From: Salipaludibacillus agaradhaerens
GTDB lineage: Bacteria > Bacillota > Bacilli > Bacillales > Salisediminibacteriaceae
DNA: 64,000 bases
NCBI RefSeq assembly: GCF_002019735.1
Contig: NZ_KV917378.1
Span: forward strand, 1,111,869 to 1,175,868
Direction: 5' to 3'
Part shown: positions 32,230-41,926 of the stretch, one piece after another
How positions within the stretch are numbered: position 1 is the first letter of the stretch
Layout: each line of letters opens with the position of its first letter
Notes under the pieces: model-generated
Database searches by the model: none
What the model was told of the DNA's origin: nothing
The model's input: only the letters and a program-made list of their open reading frames with translations
Program-made: the position numbers and the translations under genes

Positions 32230-33227
32230 TTTCCCGGCACCTCCAAATTAAAATGGTTATAAACAGAAGACGTTACCATACGCCCCCTCGGTGTCCGCTG
32301 TAAAAAACCGATCTGCATCAAGTATGGCTCATAGACATCTTCAATCGTGTGAGATTCTTCACCAATTGTAGCAGCAATTGTATCGAGTCCCACTGGTCCC
32401 CCTCTAAATTTTTCAATAATATTTATTAATAGTTTATGATCAATATGGTCAAGACCTAATTTATCTACTTGTAACAGTTTAAGGGCTTCATCTGTTATAG
32501 CATAATTAATCGTGCCATCTCCTCTTACTTGAGCGAAATCTCTCACTCTTTTAAGAATACGATTAGCAATTCGCGGTGTTCCCCGTGATCGTTTTGCGAC
32601 TTCCTCTGCCGCTTGCTTATCCATTTTAACCTCTAATACATCAGCAGTTCTTTCAACAATTTCTTGCAGTTCTTCTGCCGTGTAATACTCCAACCGGCTC
32701 ACCACCCCAAATCGATCACGTAAGGGGGCTGATAACATACCTGCACGAGTTGTGGCCCCTACAAGGGTAAACGGAGGTAAATCAAGACGCACTGATCGAG
32801 CTGATGGGCCTTTCCCAATAACAATATCAAGAAAATAATCCTCCATGGCTGGATAAAGGACTTCCTCTACAGAACGATTTAGCCGATGGATTTCATCAAT
32901 AAATAAAACATCTCCTGGCTCTAAGCCTGTTAAAACAGCAGCCAAATCTCCTGGACGTTCAATGGCTGGACCAGACGTTGTCCGTAAGTTTACTCCCATT
33001 TCGTTTGCAATAATAAGTGACAAAGTTGTTTTCCCTAAACCAGGGGGGCCATATAATAATACATGATCAAGACATTCTTCACGCATTTTCGCCGCTTCAA
33101 TAAACACCTTTAAATTATCTTTCACTGATTGCTGACCAATATATTGCGACAGCGACTGTGGCCTCAAACTTCGCTCTTCCCATTCTTCGTATCCTTGCGA
33201 GTCCCCGCTGACAATACGTTCTTCCAT
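32226..33227 (-). CDS. ruvB: Holliday junction branch migration DNA helicase RuvB
   Basis: RuvB is the AAA+ motor that drives Holliday junction branch migration with RuvA. The 333 residues show [11 protein letters not shown], Walker [12 protein letters not shown] near 61-71, Walker B DEIHRLNR near 110, sensor GATTRAG near 158, and the C-terminal winged helix ending [17 protein letters not shown] precedes the ATG. It follows ruvA by 41 bases. Confidence 0.98.
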   Translation of the reverse strand: MEERIVSGDSQGYEEWEERSLRPQSLSQYIGQQSVKDNLKVFIEAAKMREECLDHVLLYGPPGLGKTTLSLIIANEMGVNLRTTSGPAIERPGDLAAVLTGLEPGDVLFIDEIHRLNRSVEEVLYPAMEDYFLDIVIGKGPSARSVRLDLPPFTLVGATTRAGMLSAPLRDRFGVVSRLEYYTAEELQEIVERTADVLEVKMDKQAAEEVAKRSRGTPRIANRILKRVRDFAQVRGDGTINYAITDEALKLLQVDKLGLDHIDHKLLINIIEKFRGGPVGLDTIAATIGEESHTIEDVYEPYLMQIGFLQRTPRGRMVTSSVYNHFNLEVPGK

Positions 33228-33268
33228 TCTATCTTCCTCCGATACATTGACGTATGACTTCGCGTCTA

Positions 33269-33889
33269 TTAGCTTTTTAGCATCTCTTTCAAAGCTAATT
33301 TTATGTACTCATCTGTTGTAAGCTCCTGTTTCTCCAATATCGGTTGTACCTTTTTAATTTCTCGTTCCACATACCCTAAAGCACGTAATGCTTCAAGAGC
33401 CTCGTCCAACTCTTTAGAAAGTGATGATGTCGTATGTCGATTCACCACATCGCTTACGTGTTCGCTCGTTTCAGTTAGTGACGGAACAAGTTCAGCTACT
33501 TTTCCTTTAAGGTCTAAAATCATTTGTCTTGCTGTTTTTTTTCCGACTCCAGGAAACTTCACTAAAAAGGATTCATCTTCATTTTCTATCGCTTGAATTA
33601 CGAGTTCAGGCTGTTCTGCAGCCACAATAGCGAGCGCCCCTTTTGGCCCTATTCCTGATACTTGCAGTAATTTTTCAAATAACCTTCTTTCCTCTCGATG
33701 AAAAAAACCATACAAGCGTATCGCATCTTCTCTGACATGCTGATACGTATATATTGTGATACTATTGTCCATCCATTCACCAAATTTGTAAGGATTGCCA
33801 CAGTACACTAAATAGCCAACCCCATTGACATCTACGACAACCGTTTCTGGCTCAATATTTATAACTTTTCCAGTTAAACATTCAATCAC
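33269..33889 (-). CDS. ruvA: Holliday junction DNA helicase subunit RuvA
   Basis: RuvA forms the tetrameric plate that holds the four-way junction. The 206 residues include the OB-fold N-terminus ([16 protein letters not shown]), two helix-hairpin-helix motifs ([16 protein letters not shown] and [16 protein letters not shown]) and the C-terminal three-helix domain that contacts RuvB. GTG at 33889 is preferred since GGGGG lies eight bases upstream; the GTG five codons before lacks a site. Confidence 0.95.
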   Translation of the reverse strand: MIECLTGKVINIEPETVVVDVNGVGYLVYCGNPYKFGEWMDNSITIYTYQHVREDAIRLYGFFHREERRLFEKLLQVSGIGPKGALAIVAAEQPELVIQAIENEDESFLVKFPGVGKKTARQMILDLKGKVAELVPSLTETSEHVSDVVNRHTTSSLSKELDEALEALRALGYVEREIKKVQPILEKQELTTDEYIKLALKEMLKS

Positions 33890-33991
33890 ACTTGTTTCCC
33901 CCACTTATAAAAATCATTATACGAACACATATTTCTATTTTAACACATTCTATCTCGATACAGTTCGTATTCTTATGTTGTAAATTATAAA

Positions 33992-34023
33992 AGCGAAAAA
34001 GCTACCTTTAAACTGGTAGCTTT
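33992..34023 (-). terminator. Terminator after bofC
   Basis: On the minus strand GCTACC pairs with GGTAGC around an 8-base loop, followed by TTTTTCG. It separates bofC from ruvAB. Confidence 0.8.
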
Positions 34024-34032
34024 AATCATATA

Positions 34033-34593
34033 TTACATCTCATTAATGGCATATTCTTCGTAAAGTTTTAAGACCTGAAAATATTGATCCTTTGTTGAGA
34101 CAGGGATACCCTCTATTAGTGAGTCGTGTAAATGACTTTTTAATTCTGATGTATTTATTTGAAAGAACGACTGAATAACGTCTTTTTCTGATGGTTTACC
34201 ATTATAAATACTTAACGTACCGTCTTCTGCCATACCAAAATAACCATGCATTTTCATTAACGGTGAAATATCATTAACTTCTTTTTTGAAAATGATTTGG
34301 TGCTCATTTAAATCAATAACTTCCCAATCTTCATAGTAAGACCAGAAATCTTCCATTGACCAGATAGTCTCTACTACCTCTTCTTCACTTACTTCACCAT
34401 CAAGATACACTCTTTGGAGAATTACTTCAACCTCCCGAGGTCCACCTGCCACCGGCGTTTTTTCAGCATGAGCTTCATGGCTTAAGGTTATTAAAGTGCA
34501 TACGATTATTAAACAACAAACGAATGAAACATAAGTTCTTTTTTTTAATTTATAAACGTTTTCGTCCCCACGCCGTGTTCCTAGTAGTAGCAT
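34033..34593 (-). CDS. bofC: Forespore regulator BofC (signalling in sigma-K checkpoint)
   Basis: BofC is secreted by the forespore and restrains the SpoIVB protease that triggers pro-sigma-K processing. The 186 residues have a basic N-terminus, a hydrophobic segment (about 22-38) ending SHEAHA as a signal-peptide site, and two domains. The family core VEVILQRVYLDGEVSEE and WSYYEDWEVID are clear. The ATG has GAGGAGG ten bases upstream. Located upstream of ruvA as in B. subtilis. Confidence 0.88.
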   Translation of the reverse strand: MLLLGTRRGDENVYKLKKRTYVSFVCCLIIVCTLITLSHEAHAEKTPVAGGPREVEVILQRVYLDGEVSEEEVVETIWSMEDFWSYYEDWEVIDLNEHQIIFKKEVNDISPLMKMHGYFGMAEDGTLSIYNGKPSEKDVIQSFFQINTSELKSHLHDSLIEGIPVSTKDQYFQVLKLYEEYAINEM

Positions 34594-34689
34594 TTGTGTG
34601 TCGCCTCCTCAGTTAAGTAAAATGGATTCGGATTCACGACAATCATATTTAGCATAGCCACTACTAAGGCAAAATATCCCTAAAAAATA

Positions 34690-35421
34690 CTAATTGGTTA
34701 TTTCAAGATTATGATAAACATTTTGAACATCATCATTGTCTTCTAATGTCTCAATGAGTTGAATAATATCAGCCGCTTGTTCATCATTTACTGTAGTGGT
34801 TGTGCTCGGAAGCATCGTCACTTCTGCAAAAATGGGCTTTGAATCTATTGCATTAGGTAATAACTGCTTTACGTGCTCAAAATCTTCTGGAGCCGTGATA
34901 ACTTCAAAAGCGTCAGTTCCAATTTTGACATCTTCCGCCCCAGCCTCAATCGCTTCAAGCAAGACAATTTCTTCATCTAGCTCTCGGGCTTTTTCAAATA
35001 CAAGGCATCCTTTTCGAGCAAACATAAAAGCGACACATCCACTTTCTCCAAGGTTACCGTTGTTTTTATTAAAAGCTAATCGAACTTCTGCAGCTGTCCG
35101 GTTTTTATTATCTGTTAATGCTTGAACATATATCGCTACACCATGAGGCGCATAACCTTCATAAATTATTTCCTCATAAGTGACACCTTCTAAATTACCT
35201 AATGCTTTATTCATTGTCCGTTCAATATTATCGTTTGGCATATTGGCTTGCTTCGCTTTCTCAATAGCCAGCCGTAAATTTGTGTTAGTTGTGGGATCAC
35301 TTCCACCATCTCTAACAGCTTGGAAAATCTCTTTAGAAAGCTTCGTGAATATCTTTCCTTTTTTTGCATCTTGTCGGCCTTTACGATGCTTAATATTACT
35401 CCATTTTGAATGTCCTGCCAT
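34690..35421 (-). CDS. yebC: YebC/PmpR-family transcription and translation regulator
   Basis: YebC-family proteins act as regulators; recent work gives the Bacillus member a role in translation of proline-rich stretches. The 243 residues start MAGHSKWSNIKHRKGRQD and contain IIYEGYAPHGVAIYV near 80-94. They end DDVQNVYHNLEI. All three family domains are complete. AGGGGGAAAG precedes the ATG. It lies between the lipoprotein gene and bofC, the usual order with safA. Confidence 0.95.
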   Translation of the reverse strand: MAGHSKWSNIKHRKGRQDAKKGKIFTKLSKEIFQAVRDGGSDPTTNTNLRLAIEKAKQANMPNDNIERTMNKALGNLEGVTYEEIIYEGYAPHGVAIYVQALTDNKNRTAAEVRLAFNKNNGNLGESGCVAFMFARKGCLVFEKARELDEEIVLLEAIEAGAEDVKIGTDAFEVITAPEDFEHVKQLLPNAIDSKPIFAEVTMLPSTTTTVNDEQAADIIQLIETLEDNDDVQNVYHNLEITN

Positions 35422-35534
35422 TCTTCTTTCCCCCTGTTAATTCATCTCCTATTTACTATAGCACAAACTGGAAAAGTGCCATAGAAGAGAAGGCTAAATT
35501 AAGGTGAGAATATAATGACAATTTTAAAACAGGA

Positions 35535-35567
35535 TAAAAAAGAATGCCTTATACATCAAGGCATCCT
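35535..35567 (-). terminator. Terminator after the YhcN/YlaJ lipoprotein gene
   Basis: On the minus strand GGATGCCTT pairs with AAGGCATTC around a 7-base loop and runs into TTTTTT. Confidence 0.85.
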
Positions 35568-35579
35568 TTGTCATCAATG

Positions 35580-36581
35580 TTATCTTGTTCGTTCGAATGG
35601 TCTTTGAATGGCATCCCCTAAATCATCCAGCATGGCATTAAATGTTGCGCCTACTTCTTCAAATGGTTCACCATCTCGAAGGCGATTCTCCATATCATGG
35701 ATCTTTTCTGCACCATTACGTTCAGTGACGACATGAACTTGTTTGTTCTCATCCATATCTTCTACAAAAGAACGCACACGGTCTTCCACTTGTTCACCGT
35801 CATTACCTTCTGGTTCAACCCCAATAATTACATTGTTGTCGTTAACAACAACATCACAATCACGTACCTCATCAAGACCTTCTACACGATTTTCAATCCT
35901 ACTGGCTAAGCGACCATCGTCACTGTCGTAGTATGCTTGTTGCTGTCCTTTTTCTTTCCCTTGACCAAACCCTCTTTGTTGGCCCCGTGGTTGGTTACGC
36001 TCAATTGCTGTACCACCGTGCATTTGATCACGTGTACCACGGTTTACATGATTACCTGTTCTATTGAAACCACGCATTGTGCCATTAAGAAGGCCATTAT
36101 CGTCTACCATTCCACGACGGTCATTTCCAGTAATACCTCTTGAAAATCCACCTCGACGGTTTTGACCCGCTTGAAATCCTCTTGCACGACCATCTCGTGC
36201 CTGAGCACCGGTACCATAACGTTCATCTCGTGTCATCATTCCTTGTTGACCACCGAAATGAGCATCTCCTTGCATCAAGCCACCACGTCCATCATAGGCA
36301 GCACCTGTTCCTCTAAACGCTCCACCATAACCAGCTCCGGTATCTGTAATGACACGCCCCTGACCTGTTCCAGCACCTCTAGGCGATCTGGCATCTTGAC
36401 CATAGTGAGCAGCACCCATACCTGTTCCATCATGTGTAAATCCTTGTTGCAAGCCAGTTTGATTTCGTCCTTGCAAACCATAATTTTGTCCTTCTACATT
36501 CGCATTGTCTACATCTCCGCAACCTGTCACACCTGTAAACATTAGAGTGATAACAGATAAACATAAGGCAACCTTTTTCAT
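35580..36581 (-). CDS. YhcN/YlaJ-family sporulation lipoprotein with Gly/Arg-rich insert
   Basis: The N-terminal signal peptide ends in a lipobox with the modified cysteine at about position 21 (FTGVTGCG), so it should be a membrane lipoprotein. Residues about 30-205 are low complexity, rich in Gly, Arg, Gln, Asp and Asn. The C-terminal ~115 residues (from YYDSDDGRLASRIENRVEGL) match the YhcN/YlaJ domain found in spore inner-membrane proteins. The family is usually shorter, since the Gly/Arg region adds about 150 residues. AGGAGGAGGA precedes the ATG. Neighbours safA and bofC are sporulation genes. Confidence 0.85.
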   Translation of the reverse strand: MKKVALCLSVITLMFTGVTGCGDVDNANVEGQNYGLQGRNQTGLQQGFTHDGTGMGAAHYGQDARSPRGAGTGQGRVITDTGAGYGGAFRGTGAAYDGRGGLMQGDAHFGGQQGMMTRDERYGTGAQARDGRARGFQAGQNRRGGFSRGITGNDRRGMVDDNGLLNGTMRGFNRTGNHVNRGTRDQMHGGTAIERNQPRGQQRGFGQGKEKGQQQAYYDSDDGRLASRIENRVEGLDEVRDCDVVVNDNNVIIGVEPEGNDGEQVEDRVRSFVEDMDENKQVHVVTERNGAEKIHDMENRLRDGEPFEEVGATFNAMLDDLGDAIQRPFERTR

Positions 36582-36660
36582 TCATCCTCCTCCTTTCACC
36601 CCTTAGAGTGAACAGAAAGGAAGGAAATAATCCTGTCAATTTAAGCCATGAGCTCGTTCC

Positions 36661-37689
36661 TTAGTTATCTTCATCCTCTTCTACGGCAGCGTCATTCACA
36701 TGTTGTGCTGGAGTTGAAACTGGATAAGTCCAAGGCATCATTCTGTAAAATGGATCATGTGGATTATAGTTATAGTAATGAGTTGATTTATGAGTATCAA
36801 ATTGTTGTTTGTGGACTTCTGTAAGATCTCCATATTCAGCTGTTGTATACTCATCTTCAACTAAATCTTCTCTTTCTTCGCCTCTGTACATCATCTGTTG
36901 AGATGGCATTAATGGTGCTTGTTGTTGTGGATAATAAGGCATCATGTACATTGGCTGGTGCATGGCAGGCATCGACATAGGTTGATGTGGCCACATACCG
37001 TATGGTTGACATCCACATAAAGTTGACAATGGTATACAGCCCTCTGTTACAGGGCTAATCGGGTAGATAGGCTGCTGTATAGGCAATGGCATAGGTTGAG
37101 GCTTCATTTTAGGTTTTGCTACAGGCTTCTTTTTTTCTGGCAATTTTTTCACTGGTTTAGGTACGACCATTTCTTTCGGAGCTACTTTAGGTTCTGGCTT
37201 AGAAATCGGCTTTTTAGGTAATTCTTTTGGTTTTTTTGGTAATTCTTTCGGCTTTTTGGCCGGAGGTGGCATTGGTACTTTCGGTACAGCTGCCGGCTGT
37301 TTATAAATATTCACATTCATCTTTGCTTGCTGCATCTGATAAGTTGGCTTTAGCTCAGGCGGTGGAGCTGGTGCAGGTGCTACTGCTGGTGGCGGCGTAG
37401 GAGCCTTTTTTTTCACTTCTTTTTTAGTTGGGATTTCTTCAATTGGCTGTACTTGGGGCATTTCTTTTTTTATTGGCTGCTCTTTTGTCATTGGTGCACC
37501 TTCACCTTGATAAGGCACATTTTTTGGATTTGTTATACCCGCAGTAGGAATATTTATTTTCATACCAGGCATAATTAAATCTGGATTCGTCAAATGCTGG
37601 TTTGCCGATTTAAGGTTTTCAAAATCAACTCCGTATTTTTTTGATAATTTCCACAATGTATCTCCTTTTTGAACAATGTGTATTTTCAC
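36661..37689 (-). CDS. safA: Spore coat morphogenetic protein SafA (LysM)
   Basis: SafA is the inner-coat organiser that anchors to the cortex by LysM. The LysM domain is at about 2-47 (HIVQKGDTLWKLSKKYGVDF, NPDLIMPGMKINIP). The middle is Pro/Lys-rich with KELPKKP repeats and PAPAPPP. The C-terminal half is rich in Met, Gln, Tyr and Pro, as in SafA. GTG at 37689 has GGGAGGG nine bases upstream and matches the B. subtilis N-terminus. It has 342 residues, slightly shorter than B. subtilis SafA (about 387). Confidence 0.9.
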   Translation of the reverse strand: MKIHIVQKGDTLWKLSKKYGVDFENLKSANQHLTNPDLIMPGMKINIPTAGITNPKNVPYQGEGAPMTKEQPIKKEMPQVQPIEEIPTKKEVKKKAPTPPPAVAPAPAPPPELKPTYQMQQAKMNVNIYKQPAAVPKVPMPPPAKKPKELPKKPKELPKKPISKPEPKVAPKEMVVPKPVKKLPEKKKPVAKPKMKPQPMPLPIQQPIYPISPVTEGCIPLSTLCGCQPYGMWPHQPMSMPAMHQPMYMMPYYPQQQAPLMPSQQMMYRGEEREDLVEDEYTTAEYGDLTEVHKQQFDTHKSTHYYNYNPHDPFYRMMPWTYPVSTPAQHVNDAAVEEDEDN

Positions 37690-37699
37690 TTTACAGATC

Positions 37700-38133
37700 C
37701 CTCCCATACAATCTCATTGTATCCTATGCATCCATGGGCGAATTGTCACTATAAATATACCTAAATGGCAGTTTTATCTCACAAAACTATATGCATTGAA
37801 GTAAGATTATAGAAGTGGCGGTTTTGATAATGGCTAAGTATCTGGGATCAACTTCACAAAATCGAACAAAACAATCCGATTAATGTTCGCTTTTTAAAAG
37901 ACCATATATAAAGTCGGGGAGCACAAGCACATTCTAAAGATTGAAAATGCAAGAGAGATTCTATCGCTATTTAGCTGAAGACGACTTCTTTGAAAAGCAC
38001 CATCCATAGGGAAAATCAGGGGATTAGGAATAGTTCATAAAGTATTTAAAAAAGGGTAAAAATCACTGTCTACATACTTCACCCATATCAAAAGTCGTGT
38101 TAGTTGTTCCACCCTTTTCAGTCAAGTTACATA
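37700..38133. other. Intergenic interval between safA and pheA
   Basis: About 430 bases without a supportable gene. Reading frames are short and interrupted. A 20-residue ORF at about 37949 resembles nothing I recognise. No repeat or insertion-sequence ends are evident. Confidence 0.5.
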
Positions 38134-38164
38134 TTAAAAAGCTAGGACTTTTTATATCCTAGCT
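38134..38164 (-). terminator. Terminator after pheA
   Basis: On the minus strand AGCTAGGA pairs with TCCTAGCT around a 9-base loop, followed by TTTTAA. Confidence 0.85.
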
Positions 38165-38220
38165 TACGAAGTCTTAATCAAGATGCATATAAGCACCTTT
38201 CTTATCTGTGTATGTTGACG

Positions 38221-39117
38221 TTATTTTTCTGCCATAACCTTAGATTCAAACCCGTTAAGTTCTTCCAAAGTAAAGCACGGATAGCTTCCTAATACTTCTA
38301 CTTCACATCCCAGTGCTCTTAATTCTTCACATACACCTGGAATTAAAATCTGATCTTGCTGCATAGCCACATCAATAATAAAGTAATAATTACCCAAACC
38401 CGTTTTTGTCGGCCGAGATTCAATTTTTGATAAATTAATTTTTCGCCAAGCAAATGCAGCTAGTACTTGATGTAAAGCCCCAGAAAAGTCGGAAGCCAAA
38501 CTGATCATCAGCGTTGTTTTATATTGAGTGTTTGAAGATATTAATTCGTTAGCATAAAGGCTATTATTATTTTTAAGAAGAATAAACCGTGTTCGATTGT
38601 TATCATAATCGTTAATCTTCTTTTGCGCGATGCTTAAGCCATAAGAACTGGCTGCAACAATATTAGCAATTGCAGCAGCATTCTCCTCTGGGTGCTCATG
38701 AATATACTGCGCTGCCGCAGCTGTAGAGTTTTCATATGCAATCTCTGCATGAGGCAAAAATTTTCTTATAAACTGATGACATTGCGCAATCGCCTGCGGA
38801 TGGGAGTAAACGATATCTACTGATTCCCACGTAGATTCCCTTGAAGGCTCCACGAGCAAATGTTGTTCTATTGGTGCCACAATTTCAGCTGCCATCGTCA
38901 GACGCTGTTGATGAATAAAATAATCTAATGTAATGTTAACAGATCCCTCAATAGCATTCTCCAATGGGACAACAGCTTGATCTACCACACCTTCTTTTAC
39001 TGCGTCCATCGTATCTGGAATAGACCGAAACGGAATCCGCTCCCCATGAGGTATAAGTCTTTCTGCCGCAGCTTCAGTAAACGACCCCATGGGCCCTAAA
39101 TAACCGACTTTTTCCAC
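38221..39117 (-). CDS. pheA: Prephenate dehydratase
   Basis: PheA converts prephenate to phenylpyruvate for phenylalanine synthesis and is feedback-inhibited. The 298 residues have the catalytic domain (GYLGPMGSFTEAAA; VVPLENAIEGSV near 60) and a C-terminal ACT domain with the Phe-binding ESRPTKTGLGNYYFIID. The TRF catalytic motif appears as NRTRFILL near 178. The start is GTG at 39117, GGAG ten bases upstream. It follows pheB, as in B. subtilis. Confidence 0.96.
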   Translation of the reverse strand: MEKVGYLGPMGSFTEAAAERLIPHGERIPFRSIPDTMDAVKEGVVDQAVVPLENAIEGSVNITLDYFIHQQRLTMAAEIVAPIEQHLLVEPSRESTWESVDIVYSHPQAIAQCHQFIRKFLPHAEIAYENSTAAAAQYIHEHPEENAAAIANIVAASSYGLSIAQKKINDYDNNRTRFILLKNNNSLYANELISSNTQYKTTLMISLASDFSGALHQVLAAFAWRKINLSKIESRPTKTGLGNYYFIIDVAMQQDQILIPGVCEELRALGCEVEVLGSYPCFTLEELNGFESKVMAEK

Positions 39118-39154
39118 GCTAATGTCACTCCTTCACATGTCACTTCTCTGTATT

Positions 39155-39604
39155 CTACGCACCAGACCCGATGACTTCAACCTTAACAACTGGCTCTATT
39201 TCTTCTAATTTATTTAATAACACTGTGATTTCAATATCCATCGCTGCCGTTTCAATTGTTAAGGTAATTGTTGCCCGTCCTTGAAGTGGTATTGTTTGAT
39301 TGATCGTTAAAACATTTGCCCCCGATCCAGCTACTGTTGACAACAACTGTGAAAGGGCACCAGACTGGTCCTCTAAATGGACTGATAATGTAATAATCTT
39401 TTCCTTAACCATCGTATGAAAAGGAAAAATGCCATCTTTATATTTGTAAAAAGCACTTCTGCTCAAATTCACTTGTTTAACTACTTCATTTATCTTAGCT
39501 TGCTTACCATTCTCGAGAAGCTTCTTTGCTTCAACTGTCTTTAACATTGCCTCAGGGAGCATATCTTCCCGCACAAGATAAAATTGCTCTGACTTCTTTT
39601 CCAC
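39155..39604 (-). CDS. pheB: ACT-domain protein PheB (UPF0735)
   Basis: A 149-residue protein with an N-terminal helix-turn-helix-like region ([26 protein letters not shown]) and a C-terminal ACT domain ([20 protein letters not shown]). It lies between obg and pheA as yszB/pheB in B. subtilis. Older literature called it chorismate mutase, but no catalytic domain of that type is visible; an amino-acid-sensing regulator is more likely. GTG at 39604 has GGTGGTG six bases upstream and matches the family N-terminus; a GTG four codons earlier is the alternative. Confidence 0.88.
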   Translation of the reverse strand: MEKKSEQFYLVREDMLPEAMLKTVEAKKLLENGKQAKINEVVKQVNLSRSAFYKYKDGIFPFHTMVKEKIITLSVHLEDQSGALSQLLSTVAGSGANVLTINQTIPLQGRATITLTIETAAMDIEITVLLNKLEEIEPVVKVEVIGSGA

Positions 39605-39764
39605 GTTAATCACCACCCAGACAATAACCCTATTTCATTATTATAAAGTTCGTTTAATAAGTTGACAATACTCATACAGCTCTTTTTCTGAATTTTCATA
39701 CGTCCATCTGTTACGTTAAAACACGCCGCCATTGACCTGAAATGATCGTTGACGACGTTATAGA

Positions 39765-41048
39765 TTATTCAATAAACTCAAATTCATAATTTAAAATACG
39801 AACAGTATCTCCATCTTCTGCCCCTAAATCTCTAAGAGCCTGATCAATCCCCATATGTCGCATTTTTCTAGAGAATCTCTGGACAGAATCATGCCGGTTA
39901 AAGTCTGTCATTTTAAATACTGTCTCTATCTCATGTCCCTCTATTGTAAAGCCACCATCATCATCTTTTACTATTGAGAAAGGATCGTCTTTTTTCGTAT
40001 ATTTATAAACGACACGTTGATCAATTTCTTCTTCTTCATAAAGTGGAAATTCGGGTGTTGTTTCAATCATATCTGCCACTGCTCTCAAGAGGCCAGCAAG
40101 GCCTTGTTTAGTTACAGCTGACATCGGAAATATTGTAGCTTCATTTCCAACTTTTTCAGTGAAAGCTTCTAAATTCTCCTTTGAAGTAGGTAAGTCCATT
40201 TTATTTGCAGCGATTATCTGAGGCCGCTCTGTAAGCCGCAAATTATACTGCTTTAATTCATCATTAATTGTCAAATAATCTTCGTAAGGATCTCTCCCTT
40301 CGGTACCACTCATATCAATCACATGGACGATGACTCTTGTGCGTTCGATATGTTTTAGGAATTGATGACCTAATCCAACTCCAGCATGTGCACCTTCAAT
40401 TAATCCCGGCAAATCCGCTAGTACAAAACTTCGTTGATCATCCGTCTCTACGACACCAAGGTTCGGAGCCAAGGTGGTAAAATGATAATCAGCAATTTTT
40501 GGTTTAGCAGCTGATACGACAGAAAGTAAGGTGGATTTCCCAACACTAGGAAACCCTACCAATCCAGCATCAGCCAATAATTTTAATTCAAGAACGAGAT
40601 CTTGTTCCTGACCCGGTTCGCCATTTTCAGCAATTTCAGGAGCAGGATTAGATGGTGTAGCAAATCGAGAATTACCTCTTCCACCACGTCCACCTCGGAC
40701 AATAATGGCTCTTTGCCCATGTTCGGTTAAATCTGCTACGATTTGACCAGTATGTTCATCAGACACAGTTGTTCCTGGTGGAACCTTTACTACTAATGCA
40801 TCCCTGCTTTTTCCATGTTGATTTTTAGGGCGACCATTTTCGCCTCTATCAGCTTTAAAATGTCGCTTATATCGGAAATCCATTAATGTTCTCAAACCTT
40901 CTTCAACTTCAAAAACTACATCGGCACCTTTACCGCCATCTCCCCCTGCGGGACCACCATTAGGTACATATTTTTCACGTCGATAAGCGACTACACCATT
41001 TCCACCATCGCCTGCTTTAACATATATTTTCACCTTATCTACAAACAT
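39765..41048 (-). CDS. obg: GTPase Obg (ObgE/CgtA)
   Basis: Obg is an essential ribosome-assembly GTPase that also supports Spo0A activation. The 427 residues comprise the Gly-rich Obg fold (about 1-158), the G domain with [11 protein letters not shown] near 165, [10 protein letters not shown] near 212 and NKMDLP near 282, and the C-terminal OCT domain. ATG 41048 ([11 protein letters not shown]) matches B. subtilis and has GAGGTG upstream. It follows spo0B, the standard pair. Confidence 0.97.
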   Translation of the reverse strand: MFVDKVKIYVKAGDGGNGVVAYRREKYVPNGGPAGGDGGKGADVVFEVEEGLRTLMDFRYKRHFKADRGENGRPKNQHGKSRDALVVKVPPGTTVSDEHTGQIVADLTEHGQRAIIVRGGRGGRGNSRFATPSNPAPEIAENGEPGQEQDLVLELKLLADAGLVGFPSVGKSTLLSVVSAAKPKIADYHFTTLAPNLGVVETDDQRSFVLADLPGLIEGAHAGVGLGHQFLKHIERTRVIVHVIDMSGTEGRDPYEDYLTINDELKQYNLRLTERPQIIAANKMDLPTSKENLEAFTEKVGNEATIFPMSAVTKQGLAGLLRAVADMIETTPEFPLYEEEEIDQRVVYKYTKKDDPFSIVKDDDGGFTIEGHEIETVFKMTDFNRHDSVQRFSRKMRHMGIDQALRDLGAEDGDTVRILNYEFEFIE

Positions 41049-41192
41049 CTTTGTCACCTCTTAATGAATACTTTCATTGTGCGCCTTTGCAAAATAAAAA
41101 TAGCTAACTTCAAACTAAATAGAGCTAAGAATACAAGGATTTAGCACCTCATTTTACTTTTCCCTCCACTCAGGCTTATCATCAACTTTTTC

Positions 41193-41723
41193 TTATTCTA
41201 CATTAAACTTCACATAGCATTCAGATTCATTCCATTCAAATTGAGTTAAATTGTGTGCATATGTCACCTTTATTTTCCTAATATCTTCGTGCCATTTCCC
41301 ATCCGTGGACAGCGTTCCATGAAAGTCTATCTCTAAACCTTTACCATTGATATCGTTTATCATCACGAAAACTTGTTGATCCTCTCCAGTTACCGCATAA
41401 GTATCAAACAATGCCATCATAGCTTTAAAAAATGAGACAATAACCTCTTCCCACTTCGACCAATCATTTGATGAAGAGACAACTTCAAAACTTAAAAAGA
41501 AAGCATGAGGATACCAATTAAATGTCAATATTTCTTCAGCAAATCGATTCATATTTAAATTTGATACATGACTTTCATTTTTAGCTTGGCGAACTAGATC
41601 ATCAATTAAACTATGAGCTTTCTCCATTTTCCCCATTGCGATATAACCATTTATAAGCTGGATATGATTAAGTACATCGTGACGGTAGTGACGTAAAACA
41701 TTTACAACGTCTTTTTGTTCCAT
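41193..41723 (-). CDS. spo0B: Sporulation phosphotransferase Spo0B
   Basis: Spo0B passes phosphate from Spo0F to Spo0A in the phosphorelay. The 176-residue protein begins with the SPOB alpha-helical hairpin. H15 in YRHDVLNHIQ is the expected phosphorylated histidine, and the C-terminal part is a degenerate ATPase-like fold. ATG 41723 has TAGGAG seven bases upstream; an in-frame start 21 codons earlier reads poorly. obg is downstream. Upstream of it rplU and rpmA are missing; a kinase gene is there instead. Confidence 0.92.
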   Translation of the reverse strand: MEQKDVVNVLRHYRHDVLNHIQLINGYIAMGKMEKAHSLIDDLVRQAKNESHVSNLNMNRFAEEILTFNWYPHAFFLSFEVVSSSNDWSKWEEVIVSFFKAMMALFDTYAVTGEDQQVFVMINDINGKGLEIDFHGTLSTDGKWHEDIRKIKVTYAHNLTQFEWNESECYVKFNVE

Positions 41724-41926
41724 ACAAACACTCCTAAGCGACAGATGGGTGCCGCTATTTGTTCCTAAAGCTTCCTTAATAAACATGTCATTTTGGATGA
41801 AAGTTCTAACTCAAAAGGTTTCGCTCAAATAAACCGTAATTGTTATCTTACCATAATTGAACTGCAAAACGTAGACATTTTTAATGAAATAGAAGTGAGG
41901 GCAACGCCATACGGTCTTCTCCTTTT

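Noticed and set aside
36162-36545. 127-codon + strand ORF opposite the lipoprotein gene
   Set aside because: Ser/Thr-rich shadow of the Gly/Arg-rich coding strand; the minus-strand gene has a lipobox, ribosome site and domain.
37800-38100. Possible decayed transposase or gene remnant between safA and pheA
   Set aside because: No frame gives a recognisable fragment and there are no terminal inverted repeats; left as uncharacterised intergenic DNA.
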